In this document: positions 49,534-59,263 of the stretch, in pieces
How positions within the stretch are numbered: the stretch's first letter is position 1
How the letters are laid out: the number at the start of each line of letters is the position of its first letter
DNA from: Stenotrophomonas sp. SAM-B
GTDB lineage: Bacteria; Pseudomonadota; Gammaproteobacteria; Xanthomonadales; Xanthomonadaceae
Assembly (NCBI RefSeq): GCF_013387485.1
Contig: NZ_JABBXB010000002.1
Location: forward strand, 444,405-508,404
DNA: 64,000 nt
Direction of reading: 5' to 3'
Notes under the pieces: model-generated
The model's input: the letters and a program-made list of their open reading frames with translations, nothing else
What the model was told of the DNA's origin: nothing
Databases searched by the model: none
Made by a program: the position numbers and the translations under genes

Positions 49534-51786
49534 ATGAGTCACTGTTCGCTCCGAATGAACGCGTTGTCGCTGGCCTGCACTGCAGGCATCCTGGCCTTGG
49601 GCTGCAGCGCCACGGCACTGGCACAGGTCGCCGCCGAGAACCCCAACCGCGACGAGGTACATACCCTGGGCACCGTGACCGCGACCGCGCAGAAACGCGT
49701 GGAAGTGGTGACCGATATCCCGATGTCCATCAGCGTCATCAGCGAAGAGCAGCTCGACCGCCTCCAGGTCAACAACATGAATGACCTGGCCGGACTGGTC
49801 CCCGGTCTGCAGATCACCAGCCTCGGCGCGCCGGGCCGCTCGACGATCTCGATCCGCGGCATCACCCCGATGGGCAACACCGCCTCGACCTCGATCTATG
49901 TCGACGATGTGCCGCTGACCGCCAACGGCTCGCTGTCCGGTGCCACCTCCGGCATGTTCGATCTGCTGCCTTACGACGTGCAGAACGTGGAAGTGCTGCG
50001 CGGGCCGCAGGGCACGCTGTACGGTGCCAGTGCCCTGGGCGGCGTGGTCAAGTACGTCACCAAACGGCCGGACCTGGAGGACTTCTCGGGCCGCGTCGGC
50101 GCCACGATGCGCGTTGTCGACGATGGCGGCCGGGTCGGTCACTCCGAGCGTGCCGCCGTCAACGTGCCGCTGGTGGAGGGTCAGCTGGCCCTGCGCGCCA
50201 GCTACGCCGAGCAGACCAGCCCGGGCTGGATCGACAACAGCGTCCTGCATCGCCGCGACACCAACGATGTGTACCAGAACGCCGGCCGCCTTTCGCTGTT
50301 GTGGAAGGCGTCGGACACGGTGGATGTCCTGCTCACCGCGATGCGCCAGGAAAACAAGGGCGACAATTTCGCGACGGTCGCACTGGACCCGGCCACCTTC
50401 AAACCGAAGCTGCCCGGCTACGCCAATGAATACCTGTTCCTGCAGCCCAGCACGATCAAGTACGACGTGTACGGCCTGACGGTGGACTGGGATCTGGGCT
50501 GGGCCGATTTCACCTCTGCCAGCAGCTGGATGAAATCCAACTCGTGGCGCCTGCAGGACCAGTCGGTGGAGTACATCCCGCTGCTCGGCCAGAAGCCGGG
50601 CGTCGGTCCGGTGATGGCCTATGCCGGCCTGGACACGGATATCGAACTGAAGAAGTGGACCCAGGAACTGCGCCTGACGTCCAAGGGCGACAGCCGCCTG
50701 GAGTGGCAGCTCGGCGCGTTCTACACCGATGAGGATGCCACCTACACCGAGCGTGGCAGTGCATTGAGCCCGGCGTTCATCCCGGTGCTCGATCTGTTCA
50801 CCGCCTCGGTGCTGACCACCTATAAAGAGAAGGCCCTGTTCGGCAACGCCACCTGGAAATTCACCGACCGCTTCGACTTGGCCTTGGGCGTGCGCCATGC
50901 GCGCAACGACCAGGAGTTCCGCCAGACGCTCGGCGGTCCGTTGGGCGGCGACGGGGTGCAGCGCATCACCGAATCCTCGGAAAGCGTGACCACCTGGAGC
51001 GCCAGTCCGCGGCTGTTCCTGGGCGAGGACACCATGGCCTACGTGCGCGTGGCCACCGGCTATCGCGCCGGCAGCCCGAACCCCATCCTGCCGGCCGCCC
51101 CCGATGTGCCTTCGCAGGTGAAGTCGGACACGCTGATCAACTACGAAGCCGGCCTCAAGACCCACTTCTGGGATCGGCGTGCGCTGGTGGAAGTGGCGGC
51201 CTTCCGGATCGACTGGGACGACATCCGCCTGAACCTGCTCACGCCCCAGGGCATCTCCTACGGCGTCAATGGTGGCGAAGCACGCAGCCAGGGCGTTGAA
51301 TTCACCGGCGCGCTGATGCCGGTCGACGGCCTGCGCCTGAGCAGCAGCCTGACCTACACCGATGCGAAGCTGACCGCGCCGATTCCGCCGGCCCGCCCGG
51401 GCGGCCCCAACCAGGCCGAATCCGGTGCACAGCTGCCGCAGGTGCCCGAATGGTCAGGCAGCCTGCAGGCCGACTACCAGTTCCCGACGAGTGGCGAGTG
51501 GGGCTGGAGCGTCGGTGGCGCGCTGCGCTATTACGGCGAGCGCGCGGCCTCGGTGGCGTCGACGCAGTCCTTTGATCTGCCCAGCTACACCACGGTCGAC
51601 CTGACCGCGGAAGTGAGCAGCCAGAACACGACCGTGCGCTTCTTCATCACCAACCTCACCAACAAGGACATCTACGTGGCGGCAGGCAGGACGATTCCTG
51701 CGGCAGGCGCGCAGGAGTACCGGCGCTGGAATGCGGTGATGATGCAACCGCGCACGGTGGGTGTGTCGCTCGATTACAGCTTCTGA
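49534..51786 (+). CDS. TonB-dependent outer-membrane receptor
   Basis: The 750-residue protein has a signal peptide (ACTAGILALGCSATALA), a TonB-box-like EVHTLGTVTATAQKR, a plug domain (VISEEQLDRLQVNNMNDLAG, VEVLRGPQGTLYGASALGG) and a 22-strand barrel ending RTVGVSLDYSF. It is of the CirA/FecA-like type used for siderophores, but in Xanthomonadaceae also for plant carbohydrates and peptides. The shared promoter links it to the peptide-type hydrolases and epimerase upstream, which makes a peptide or amide ligand more likely than iron. Confidence 0.93.
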   Translation: MSHCSLRMNALSLACTAGILALGCSATALAQVAAENPNRDEVHTLGTVTATAQKRVEVVTDIPMSISVISEEQLDRLQVNNMNDLAGLVPGLQITSLGAPGRSTISIRGITPMGNTASTSIYVDDVPLTANGSLSGATSGMFDLLPYDVQNVEVLRGPQGTLYGASALGGVVKYVTKRPDLEDFSGRVGATMRVVDDGGRVGHSERAAVNVPLVEGQLALRASYAEQTSPGWIDNSVLHRRDTNDVYQNAGRLSLLWKASDTVDVLLTAMRQENKGDNFATVALDPATFKPKLPGYANEYLFLQPSTIKYDVYGLTVDWDLGWADFTSASSWMKSNSWRLQDQSVEYIPLLGQKPGVGPVMAYAGLDTDIELKKWTQELRLTSKGDSRLEWQLGAFYTDEDATYTERGSALSPAFIPVLDLFTASVLTTYKEKALFGNATWKFTDRFDLALGVRHARNDQEFRQTLGGPLGGDGVQRITESSESVTTWSASPRLFLGEDTMAYVRVATGYRAGSPNPILPAAPDVPSQVKSDTLINYEAGLKTHFWDRRALVEVAAFRIDWDDIRLNLLTPQGISYGVNGGEARSQGVEFTGALMPVDGLRLSSSLTYTDAKLTAPIPPARPGGPNQAESGAQLPQVPEWSGSLQADYQFPTSGEWGWSVGGALRYYGERAASVASTQSFDLPSYTTVDLTAEVSSQNTTVRFFITNLTNKDIYVAAGRTIPAAGAQEYRRWNAVMMQPRTVGVSLDYSF

Positions 51787-51864
51787 TCGAGCGGGCCGGG
51801 GCGGTGCGGCACCGAAGCAGATATGCTTGCACGGGTCCGCCCCACACCCGCAGGCCGCAGCGCG

Positions 51865-52785
51865 ATGAGCTTCAGACTGGATTCCCTCCTGCGTTCCGCC
51901 GCACTGTTGCTGTGTGCGGCGCCGCTGTTGACGGGATGTGCCCGGACCCACCGGGAAACCGTGCTGTCCTCGGACACGCTGAAGGTCGTGGCCGTGACCG
52001 AAAGCCGACTGGACATCAACGTCAGCCGGTATCAGCACTACACGACGTACGTGCTGTACGTGGACGGCAACAGGCTGTCCGATCAGGGATTCTCCGCGCT
52101 CCTGCAGGATCGTGACGCAGCGGGCGATCAGTTCGTGCATACCGATGCTGTGGTGCTGGACGAAGACGCGGTGCTGATCGCCTCGCATAACCGTGACGGC
52201 TCACGCTGCTGGACGACGCGGCTTGCCGCACGCAATGGCACGCCGACACTGGACACGATCATGAAAGGGACGGCCGACTGCAGCATCCGCCCGGCCGCTC
52301 CGGGCTGGCGGGCGCTTTACAGAGATCCCGGCGATCTGATCCTGGTCCGTGAACGACCTTTCCAGGTCCATCCCATCGCGGGGTACTGGTATGCGCTGTG
52401 GATCGACGGCGACACCGTCGCCCTGTACCGGAAGGACCGGGACCATGAGCGCCTCGTCGTCAGGCTGGCACGGATTTCTTCGGATACCCCGCTTGCCGAG
52501 CAGACCCTGCCGATGCAGACCTATGCGGAGCCCGACCTGCTGCATGCCTCGCCCGAGCAGCGACGGCAATGGCTGTTCGACAACTTCACGGTCTCCACGG
52601 GCGCCTCTCCCTCGATCGCGCTGCGTTCCGACCATCGACTCGACACGATCACACCCGAGGTATGGGCGGAGTATCAGGAGATCGAGCGGCAGAACAAGGA
52701 ACTGGATGCCCAGGCACGTGCCGCCGGCGACGCATGGATCGAGGCCCAGCGCCGGGAGCTGATGGAAGCGGAGACGCCCCGGTGA
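51865..52785 (+). CDS. Lipoprotein of unknown function
   Basis: The 306-residue product has a lipoprotein signal (LLLCAAPLLTGC, Cys at about residue 26). The body is beta-rich, with conserved-looking YTTYVLYVDGNRLSDQG and HPIAGYWYALWIDGDTVALY, and the C-terminus is a charged helix (EYQEIERQNKELDAQARAAG). No family recognised. The stop overlaps the LysR start (GTGA), so it is translated with that regulator, an odd pairing. Confidence 0.65.
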   Translation: MSFRLDSLLRSAALLLCAAPLLTGCARTHRETVLSSDTLKVVAVTESRLDINVSRYQHYTTYVLYVDGNRLSDQGFSALLQDRDAAGDQFVHTDAVVLDEDAVLIASHNRDGSRCWTTRLAARNGTPTLDTIMKGTADCSIRPAAPGWRALYRDPGDLILVRERPFQVHPIAGYWYALWIDGDTVALYRKDRDHERLVVRLARISSDTPLAEQTLPMQTYAEPDLLHASPEQRRQWLFDNFTVSTGASPSIALRSDHRLDTITPEVWAEYQEIERQNKELDAQARAAGDAWIEAQRRELMEAETPR

Positions 52786-53687
52786 TCGAGACCCGCCTGC
52801 TCCAGCAGTTCATCGCCGTGGCCGAGGAGCTGCATTTCAATCGCGCGGCCGAGCGGCTGCACATGGCACAGCCGCCGCTGAGCCAGGCCATCCGCCGGCT
52901 CGAGGGCCTCGTGGGCGCGCCGTTGTTCGAACGGACCAATCGCAGCGTGGCGCTGACCCCGGCCGGCGCAGCCTTCCTTGAAACCGCCCGCCGCACGGTG
53001 CAGTCCCTCGAAGAGGGCGTGGCGCAGACGCGCCGGGTCGCACAGGGCATCGAAGGTCACCTCACCCTGACCTTCATCAACATCGCCCCGTATGTCCCGT
53101 TGCTGCGCGTGCTGCGCACGTTTCGACAGGCCAACCCCGGTATCAACTTCACGATGCGGGAGGCCACTACCCAGGAGCAGATCAACGCGCTGGAGCAGGG
53201 CAGGGCGGACATCGCCTTCATGCGGGCACCGGGAACGACGACACCGCACCTGCGCCTGGCCGCGGTGTTGAGCGAACCCATCTGCGTGGCGCTGCCCGTT
53301 GGCCATCGCCTTGAAGCAAGCCCGACCGTCGACCTGGCTTCCCTCAGGGACGAGGCGTTCGTTGCATCGCCGAGGAGCTTGGGCAAGGGCTTTCATGACC
53401 AGCTCATCAGCCTGTGCCAGGGCGCCGGGTTCGTGCCCGACATCGTGCAGCACGGCCGGCAGATGCAGACCTTGATCGCCTTGGTGGCCGCGGGGTTCGG
53501 CATCGCGCTGCTGCCCGCCTCGTTGGCGACGGATGCACGGCCGGATGTTGTGTTCCGTCCGCTCCGTGTCGATGCGCCCGAAGCCATGACACGGCTGGAT
53601 CTGTTCATGGCATGGAACGCGAACCGTGCCTCTGCGATCCGCGACCGGTTGATCGATGCCGTGCTGCAGGCGCTGCCACCGCCGTGA
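52782..53687 (+). CDS. LysR-family regulator
   Basis: The 301-residue protein begins with the winged helix (LLQQFIAVAEELHFNRAAER, then LHMAQPPLSQAIRRLEGLVG). An effector-binding domain follows, containing GFGIALLPASLA. Its start is GTG within the lipoprotein TGA. The closest characterised LysR type is the BenM/CatM-like group, judged by the 'LHFnRAAerLhmaQPPLSqaIRrLE' pattern. It is divergent from nothing. It may control the downstream MFS gene or the shared-promoter regulon, whose palindrome could be its target. Confidence 0.9.
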   Translation: MIETRLLQQFIAVAEELHFNRAAERLHMAQPPLSQAIRRLEGLVGAPLFERTNRSVALTPAGAAFLETARRTVQSLEEGVAQTRRVAQGIEGHLTLTFINIAPYVPLLRVLRTFRQANPGINFTMREATTQEQINALEQGRADIAFMRAPGTTTPHLRLAAVLSEPICVALPVGHRLEASPTVDLASLRDEAFVASPRSLGKGFHDQLISLCQGAGFVPDIVQHGRQMQTLIALVAAGFGIALLPASLATDARPDVVFRPLRVDAPEAMTRLDLFMAWNANRASAIRDRLIDAVLQALPPP

Positions 53688-53788
53688 AGCGGTGAGACGC
53701 GCCGCATCTTGCCGCGGTACGCAGACGGTCCTTCACCCACCTCCCGGCAGGCACTAGTCTTCGGCAGCTCCGCCGTCGAGGATCCGCA

Positions 53789-54970
53789 ATGCCTGCTGCC
53801 ATCTATGTGTTTTCGCTGTGCGCCTTCGCGTTCGGTCTGTCTGAATTCGTTGTCGCGGGCCTGTTGACCGCCATTGCCGATGATCTCGATGCGCGGATCT
53901 CCCTCGTCGGCACGGCCATCGCGGCCTATGCACTGGGCGCGGCCATCGGTGCACCCTTCATCACCGCCCTGGTCGCCCACTGGCGGGACCGGCAGATCCT
54001 GCTGCTGGCCACCGCATTGCTCGGGCTGGGCAGCCTGTTGATGAGTGCGTCGCCGAATCTGGTGACCCTGCTGGTGATCCGCTTCGTGGTCGGCCTCGGC
54101 CACGGCGTGTTCATGGCGGTGGCCTCCGACGCAGCTACCCGGCTGGTCGAGCCGCAGCGGTCCGGCCGGGCGCTGTCGGTGGTCTGGATCGGACTGACGC
54201 TTGCCCTGGCGTTCGGCGTTCCGATCGGAACCTACCTCGGCAGCGTGTGGTCGTGGCGGGTGGTCTTCCTGACCATCGGGGCGCTCAGCGTGGCCGGCAT
54301 GTTGGGCCTTGCGCTGTGCATGCCGCGGGGTGGGACCGCTGCGCCGTCCGCCCGAGGCGGCGCATGGAAGGGCATCCAGGCCATCACCCACCCGCAGCTG
54401 CTGATGACGGCGGGCATCGGCGCGCTGGTCAGCGTCGCCACGTTCTCGTTCTTCACCTTCGTCTCGCCCTATCTGCAGCAGATCACCGGCGTGGACGTGC
54501 AGTGGCTGAGCCTGGGCATGCTGCTGTTCGGTGTCTGCGCCATCGCAGGCAATCTGCTCGGCGGATTCCTCGGCGATGCCATGGACGGGGATCGCAGCCT
54601 CCGGCTGGCGCTGGTCGCATTGGCGGTGAATCTGCTAGGGCTGTACGGCTTCGCAGGTGTGCCGGCCATGATGATGCTCCTGATCGGCACGCTGGGCATC
54701 TGCTTCTTCTCCATCGTGACGCTGCTGACCCTGCGCCTGCTCAAGCAGGCCCAGCACTTCATTCCCGGCTACAGCTCGGTGGCGGCCGGACTGAACATCG
54801 CCTCGTTCAACCTGGGCACCGCGCTGGGCGGCGCCGTGGGTAGCCTGACGATCAGCTACGCGACGCTCGCATCGGTGCCGCTGGCAGGGGCCGTGGCCGC
54901 GCTCCTGGCGGGCATCGTGCTGTATCTGCAGCGGCGACGGATGAGCGCCATCATCCACATACGTCCGTGA
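53789..54970 (+). CDS. MFS transporter (DHA1-like)
   Basis: The 393-residue protein has twelve membrane helices. It resembles the AraJ/YdhP/PbuE group of drug or metabolite exporters (FAFGLSEFVVAGLLTAIADD, then RFVVGLGHGVFMAVASDAAT with the motif-B-like stretch). It follows the LysR gene by 101 bp, and its 3' end overlaps the convergent M19 gene by 20 bp. Direction of transport and substrate are unknown. A carrier for amino acids or peptides would fit the neighbourhood. Confidence 0.88.
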   Translation: MPAAIYVFSLCAFAFGLSEFVVAGLLTAIADDLDARISLVGTAIAAYALGAAIGAPFITALVAHWRDRQILLLATALLGLGSLLMSASPNLVTLLVIRFVVGLGHGVFMAVASDAATRLVEPQRSGRALSVVWIGLTLALAFGVPIGTYLGSVWSWRVVFLTIGALSVAGMLGLALCMPRGGTAAPSARGGAWKGIQAITHPQLLMTAGIGALVSVATFSFFTFVSPYLQQITGVDVQWLSLGMLLFGVCAIAGNLLGGFLGDAMDGDRSLRLALVALAVNLLGLYGFAGVPAMMMLLIGTLGICFFSIVTLLTLRLLKQAQHFIPGYSSVAAGLNIASFNLGTALGGAVGSLTISYATLASVPLAGAVAALLAGIVLYLQRRRMSAIIHIRP

Positions 54971-56144
54971 ACAGCCGTGCGTAGTTGCTGCCCAGGATCT
55001 TCTCGATGCGGGCGTCACTGTGCCCGCGCCGGGACAGCAGGAACGCCAGGCGGTCGAAGCGATCGGGTTGGTTGAGGTCGGGCAGGAAGGTGACCACATC
55101 GCCGCTTTCACCGGGCGCGGAGATGCCGAGTCTGATGCGCTCCTCGACGACGGCGCGCAGGCGCTCGCGGTACGCCGGGGTCAGGTCGATCGAGGAGATC
55201 ATGCCATCGGTGCCCAGGCAGACGTGTTCCTCCCCACAGACGTTGATGGCGTGTTCGATGTGGCGGATCAGGTCCTCTGCCGTCGGCTGCCCCTGCTGGC
55301 GCAGGAACGGCATCAGGTAGATGCCCGCGACACCGCCCCGTGCCGCAAGCTGGCGCAGTTCCTGATCGCTCTTGTTGCGCGGGTTCTCGGCGAGGGCGGC
55401 GCAGCCGGTATGACTGATCGTGACCGGGTGCCTGGACGCTGCGATCGCATCCAGCGTGGTGCGCTGGCCAGCATGCGAGAGATCGACCAGCCCTCGGCCG
55501 GCATCGATCTTCTCGACCAGCTCGCGACCGAATCGACTCAGCCCTGCATTGGCCGGCTCGAGGCAGCCGTCACCGACCAGATTGCGGCGATTGTAGGTGA
55601 GCTGGTAGACGCGTACGCCCAGGCCATGGAAGGTATCGAAGCGTTCACTGTCTTCGCCGAACGGCGTCGCATCCTGGAAGCCGTAGATCATGCCGAGGCG
55701 CCCGCTGCGTTTGGCATCGACAAGGTCCGCACCGGTGCGCACGAGGCTCAGGGCGTCCTCATGCAGTGCCTGCTGCGCATTCCAGTAGGCGATGTTGCGC
55801 ATCGTCAACGCATAGTCGTTGAGGTAGCTGCCGACGCCACTGACGGTAATGGTGCAGGCGGTCAGCCCGGAGGCGCGCGCGTCGGCCAGGGAACGTGCAC
55901 TCAGCGGCGCATACTCGGTTTCTTCTCGTACATCGAGTGGCCCGCCACTGAGCGCATCGATCACGGTGGCGCGCCGATACCCCGGCCACTGCGGGCGTGC
56001 GGAAGCCGCCGGGGCAGCGGCGCCCGCCTGCGCCGGCAGCAGCAGGGCCCCGGCGGCACCGAGCGCACAGGCACCGAGAAAATGTCGCCGCGACCGCTCG
56101 ACGTCAGAGGGGTCGTTCGTCATCGCGTCCGTGTGGAAATTCAT
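54951..56144 (-). CDS. Tat-exported M19-like dipeptidase with altered metal site
   Basis: The 397-residue protein carries a Tat-like signal (RSRRHFLGACALGAAGALLL) and belongs to the membrane (renal) dipeptidase family M19. H224 (DLSHAG), H245 (ISHTG) and D313 (GTDG) align with H198, H219 and D288 of human renal dipeptidase. The N-terminal H-x-D (expected after VID, near residue 65) reads ALSGG, and the bridging Glu is Gln in GFQDA. So the alpha-metal site looks lost. Typical M19 enzymes cleave dipeptides with a C-terminal D-residue. AGGGA precedes the ATG at 56144; ATG 56123 is an alternative. Confidence 0.8.
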   Translation of the reverse strand: MNFHTDAMTNDPSDVERSRRHFLGACALGAAGALLLPAQAGAAAPAASARPQWPGYRRATVIDALSGGPLDVREETEYAPLSARSLADARASGLTACTITVSGVGSYLNDYALTMRNIAYWNAQQALHEDALSLVRTGADLVDAKRSGRLGMIYGFQDATPFGEDSERFDTFHGLGVRVYQLTYNRRNLVGDGCLEPANAGLSRFGRELVEKIDAGRGLVDLSHAGQRTTLDAIAASRHPVTISHTGCAALAENPRNKSDQELRQLAARGGVAGIYLMPFLRQQGQPTAEDLIRHIEHAINVCGEEHVCLGTDGMISSIDLTPAYRERLRAVVEERIRLGISAPGESGDVVTFLPDLNQPDRFDRLAFLLSRRGHSDARIEKILGSNYARLFTDVCG

Positions 56145-56271
56145 CGGGTCTGTCCCTGCTTGCGTGGCTGGAGGCCGAGTGATGGCGCGATGGCGGCTGG
56201 ATCGAAGACTCGGCCACCCGGAAGCACCCTGTCAACCGTGCCGAGCACGTCGACGCCTGATCCTCGTCCCT

Positions 56272-57480
56272 TTACTGCAGTCCGGCTGCCTTGCAGGCTT
56301 CGACGAACGTCGCGCCCTGTTTATCCATCGCCGTTTTCACGATCTGATTGGCTTTCACAAGCGCGGCGCTGGGCTGGGCCCACTGCGCTTCCGGCAGTGC
56401 CTGGGACCAGGCCACCACTGCTTCCGGAAGCACAGGCCGGTCCCGGCGGTGGACCCATTCGGCCAGCAGATAAGGCGCCTTCCAGAACGTCAGTACGCGC
56501 CAGAGGTACCAGCGACGAAGCGGCCAGTAGGAGCGCGTGCTGTATCCGTACTTCTCCCGTTGCTCCGGGGTCAGATCGTCGCCGCCATCGTCCAGCGAAC
56601 CCATCGCGCGGGCATCCTCACGCTCGATCTCGAACGTGTGCATGCCCTCGTAGGTCTTCAGGCGATCCGCGCTCGGCGTGAGGCCCAGCGCCTTGAACCA
56701 CGGGTTCGGCGCATTGAACTGCTGATGGTCTTCCATGTAGTTGCGGATCGCCGTCCACATGCCCAGAGAGTGCGAATCACTCGCCTGGGACAACAGGATG
56801 AACTGCACTCTGTCCTGTTCTTCATCCTCCAGCCCCATGCCGAAGGTGTACTGGCGGATCGCGCCATAACCGGTCACGCCCTGGGAATTGGAGACCCAGG
56901 CGACCACGCTTTCCCAAGGCACGATAAGGACGCGGTGGGTCTTGCGGTCGATGTAGCAGACTTCGCGGCGCTGGCGGTTGAAGCGCACGGGGTAGGGCTT
57001 GTCACGCTTGAATGTGTCACCGAGCAGGCCGTAGGCGTAAGCCCCCAAGGGAAGCAGGCCGCCGAGCGACCCCAGCGCAAAGACCTGGATGAACGATTTC
57101 AACTCCCCCCAGGGATCCGGCCAGTTCTGCGGATAAGCGAGCACGCTGTACAGAACGATGAGGGCGGGTACGCCAACGACGACGAACAGGAAAACCGAGA
57201 TGGCCCCGGCCAAGATTTTTCCCCCTTCAACCGTTCCCCAGTTGTTTCCTCCCATCTCCAGGAACACATCATTCACGTCCGAGAAGTTTCGACGGGATGC
57301 CTGGACCTGGCCGGTGTGGACCGGCAACGGGGACAGGAAGAGGGTTTCGCTCAGACCTTGGACGCGGATTTCACCCGCTGAAGGACGTTGACTGCGGACG
57401 TCGAGACCCTGCTCGGCCGCAACCTCCTTGTTGCTTTTCTTGAAGAGACGTTTGAACACGCGCTGTTGCCGGATGGACAA
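56272..57480 (-). CDS. DUF6708-like membrane protein
   Basis: The 402-residue product has two membrane helices (AGAISVFLFVVVGVPALIVL and FALGSLGGLLPLGAYAYGLL) at about 90-160. A cytoplasmic domain follows with RFNRQRREVCYIDR, VLIVPWESVVAWVSNSQGV and QYTFGMGLEDEEQDRVQ. From memory this fits the DUF6708 family. I recall relatives encoded near type VI or Rhs effectors, but nothing of that kind is close here. The start is uncertain: TTG 57480, or GTG 57459. Function unknown. Confidence 0.6.
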   Translation of the reverse strand: MSIRQQRVFKRLFKKSNKEVAAEQGLDVRSQRPSAGEIRVQGLSETLFLSPLPVHTGQVQASRRNFSDVNDVFLEMGGNNWGTVEGGKILAGAISVFLFVVVGVPALIVLYSVLAYPQNWPDPWGELKSFIQVFALGSLGGLLPLGAYAYGLLGDTFKRDKPYPVRFNRQRREVCYIDRKTHRVLIVPWESVVAWVSNSQGVTGYGAIRQYTFGMGLEDEEQDRVQFILLSQASDSHSLGMWTAIRNYMEDHQQFNAPNPWFKALGLTPSADRLKTYEGMHTFEIEREDARAMGSLDDGGDDLTPEQREKYGYSTRSYWPLRRWYLWRVLTFWKAPYLLAEWVHRRDRPVLPEAVVAWSQALPEAQWAQPSAALVKANQIVKTAMDKQGATFVEACKAAGLQ

Positions 57481-57573
57481 CGTTGCATGATTTCACACGG
57501 GATATCGACTGTCACCGGGCGGGAAAACAACCCGGCGTATAGTGAGCCCATCCTCACGACAAGGATCAATGCT

Positions 57574-59229
57574 ATGCGGAAGGGCTCGGATCTACTGGTC
57601 AAGGCGCTGGAAAACGAAGGCGTGGACCGCATCTTTGGTGTGCCGGGCGAGGAGAACCTGGACTTCCTGGAGTCGCTGCGGAACTCGCGCATCCAGCTGG
57701 TCCTCACCCGCCACGAGCAGGCGGCCGCGTTCATGGCCGCCACCCACGGCCGGCTCACCGGCCGGCCCGGCGTGTGCCTGGCGACGCTCGGCCCGGGCGC
57801 ACTGAACTTCTCGACCGGCGCGGCCTATGCCCACCTTGGGGCATGGCCGATGATTCTGATCACCGGCCAGAAGGCCGTGATGAGCGCCAAGCAGGCGCGC
57901 TTCCAGATCGTGGACATCGTGGCGTCGATGAAGCCGCTCACGAAAATGACACGCCAGATCGTCAGCCCGGCCGCGATTCCCGCCACGGTGCGGGATGCGT
58001 TCCGCGTGGCAATGGAAGAACGCCCCGGCCCGGTACACCTGGAGCTACCGGAGGATGTCGCCGGTGAGGAAGTGGACGATGTGCCCGTCATTCCGGTGCA
58101 TCCCCTGGAACGCCCCATCGCGCCCGCTGCCGCACTGGATCGGGCGGAAGCCGCCATCCTCGCTGCCAAGCGACCGCTGGTGATGATCGGCGCGGCCGCA
58201 AGCCGGCCGTGGCTCACCGAGGCGCTGTCCGCGTTCGTGGCGCGCACGCGGCTGCCGTTCTTCAACACGCAGATGGGCAAGGGTGCGGTGACCGGTGGCT
58301 CCAACCTCTACATGGGTACGGCCGCGCTCTCCGAGGGCGACTATGTACATGAGGCCGTCGCCCGCGCGGACCTGATCATCGCCATCGGCCATGACACCGT
58401 TGAAAAGCCCCCGTTCCTGATGAAGAGCGGCGGTGGCCCCAAGGTCATCCATATCAGCTTCCAGTCGGCCACGGTCGAGCAGGTCTACCACCCCGATATC
58501 GAGGTGCTGGGCGACATCGGCCCCTCGGTGGATGCACTGGCCGAGCGCCTGGAGGGGCGCCTGACGGCCGATGAGGGCATGATCGAGCTGCGCCAGAACA
58601 TCCTGGCCCGGCTCAACGACCGCGCGGAGGAGGATCGTTTCCCGGTCACGCCGCAGCGGCTGGTGCATGACGTGCGCCAGTCCATGCCGGACGACGGCAT
58701 CGTCTGCCTCGACAATGGCATGTACAAGATCTGGTTCGCGCGCAACTACCGCACGCATGTCGCCAACACGCTGCTGGTCGACAACGCGCTGGCCACGATG
58801 GGGGCCGGCCTGCCGTCCGCCATGATGGCCGCGATGCTGTACCCGAAGCGGCGCGTCATGGCCGTGTGCGGCGATGGCGGTTTCATGATGAACTCGCAGG
58901 AGATGGAAACCGCCGTCCGGCTCGGGCTCAACCTGGTCGTGGTGATCCTCAACGACAGTGCCTACGGCATGATCCGCTGGAAGCAGGCGGTGGATGGCTT
59001 CGAGGATTTCGGGATGCGCTTTGGCAATCCTGATTTCGTGAAGTATGCCGAGGCCTACGGCGCGAAGGGCAGCCGGGTGACGGCCGTCGACCAGCTGGTG
59101 CCGATGATCGAAGCCGCCTTCGCGGGCGGCGGCGTCCACGTGCTGGACGTGCCCATCGACTATTCCGAGAACACCCGCGTGCTGGTGGATGAACTGCGCA
59201 ACCGCACCCCGAACGTGGGCTGCGCATGA
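57574..59229 (+). CDS. Acetolactate-synthase-type ThDP enzyme
   Basis: The 551-residue protein has three ThDP-enzyme domains. The catalytic Glu is in TRHEQAAAFMA (near residue 50). The ThDP-binding motif is GDGGFMMNSQEMETAVRLGL, followed by NDSAYGMIRWKQ. It resembles AlsS/IlvB-type acetolactate synthases and related 2-oxoacid enzymes. No small regulatory (IlvN) gene is adjacent, so it may act alone in catabolism. AGGA precedes the ATG. A TATAGT box at 57538-57543 and a CCGGG/CCCGG inverted repeat at 57515-57535 lie upstream. An aldehyde dehydrogenase gene follows 34 bp on. Confidence 0.85.
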   Translation: MRKGSDLLVKALENEGVDRIFGVPGEENLDFLESLRNSRIQLVLTRHEQAAAFMAATHGRLTGRPGVCLATLGPGALNFSTGAAYAHLGAWPMILITGQKAVMSAKQARFQIVDIVASMKPLTKMTRQIVSPAAIPATVRDAFRVAMEERPGPVHLELPEDVAGEEVDDVPVIPVHPLERPIAPAAALDRAEAAILAAKRPLVMIGAAASRPWLTEALSAFVARTRLPFFNTQMGKGAVTGGSNLYMGTAALSEGDYVHEAVARADLIIAIGHDTVEKPPFLMKSGGGPKVIHISFQSATVEQVYHPDIEVLGDIGPSVDALAERLEGRLTADEGMIELRQNILARLNDRAEEDRFPVTPQRLVHDVRQSMPDDGIVCLDNGMYKIWFARNYRTHVANTLLVDNALATMGAGLPSAMMAAMLYPKRRVMAVCGDGGFMMNSQEMETAVRLGLNLVVVILNDSAYGMIRWKQAVDGFEDFGMRFGNPDFVKYAEAYGAKGSRVTAVDQLVPMIEAAFAGGGVHVLDVPIDYSENTRVLVDELRNRTPNVGCA

Positions 59230-59263
59230 TCGCCTCCGATGCCACACCCTCAAGGAGTCCAGC

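Noticed and set aside
56145-56271. A TTGACA on the minus strand upstream of the M19 gene as a fourth copy of the shared promoter
   Set aside because: The TTGACA is not followed by TTCTC or the TCCTACATGGG end, and no palindrome is present.
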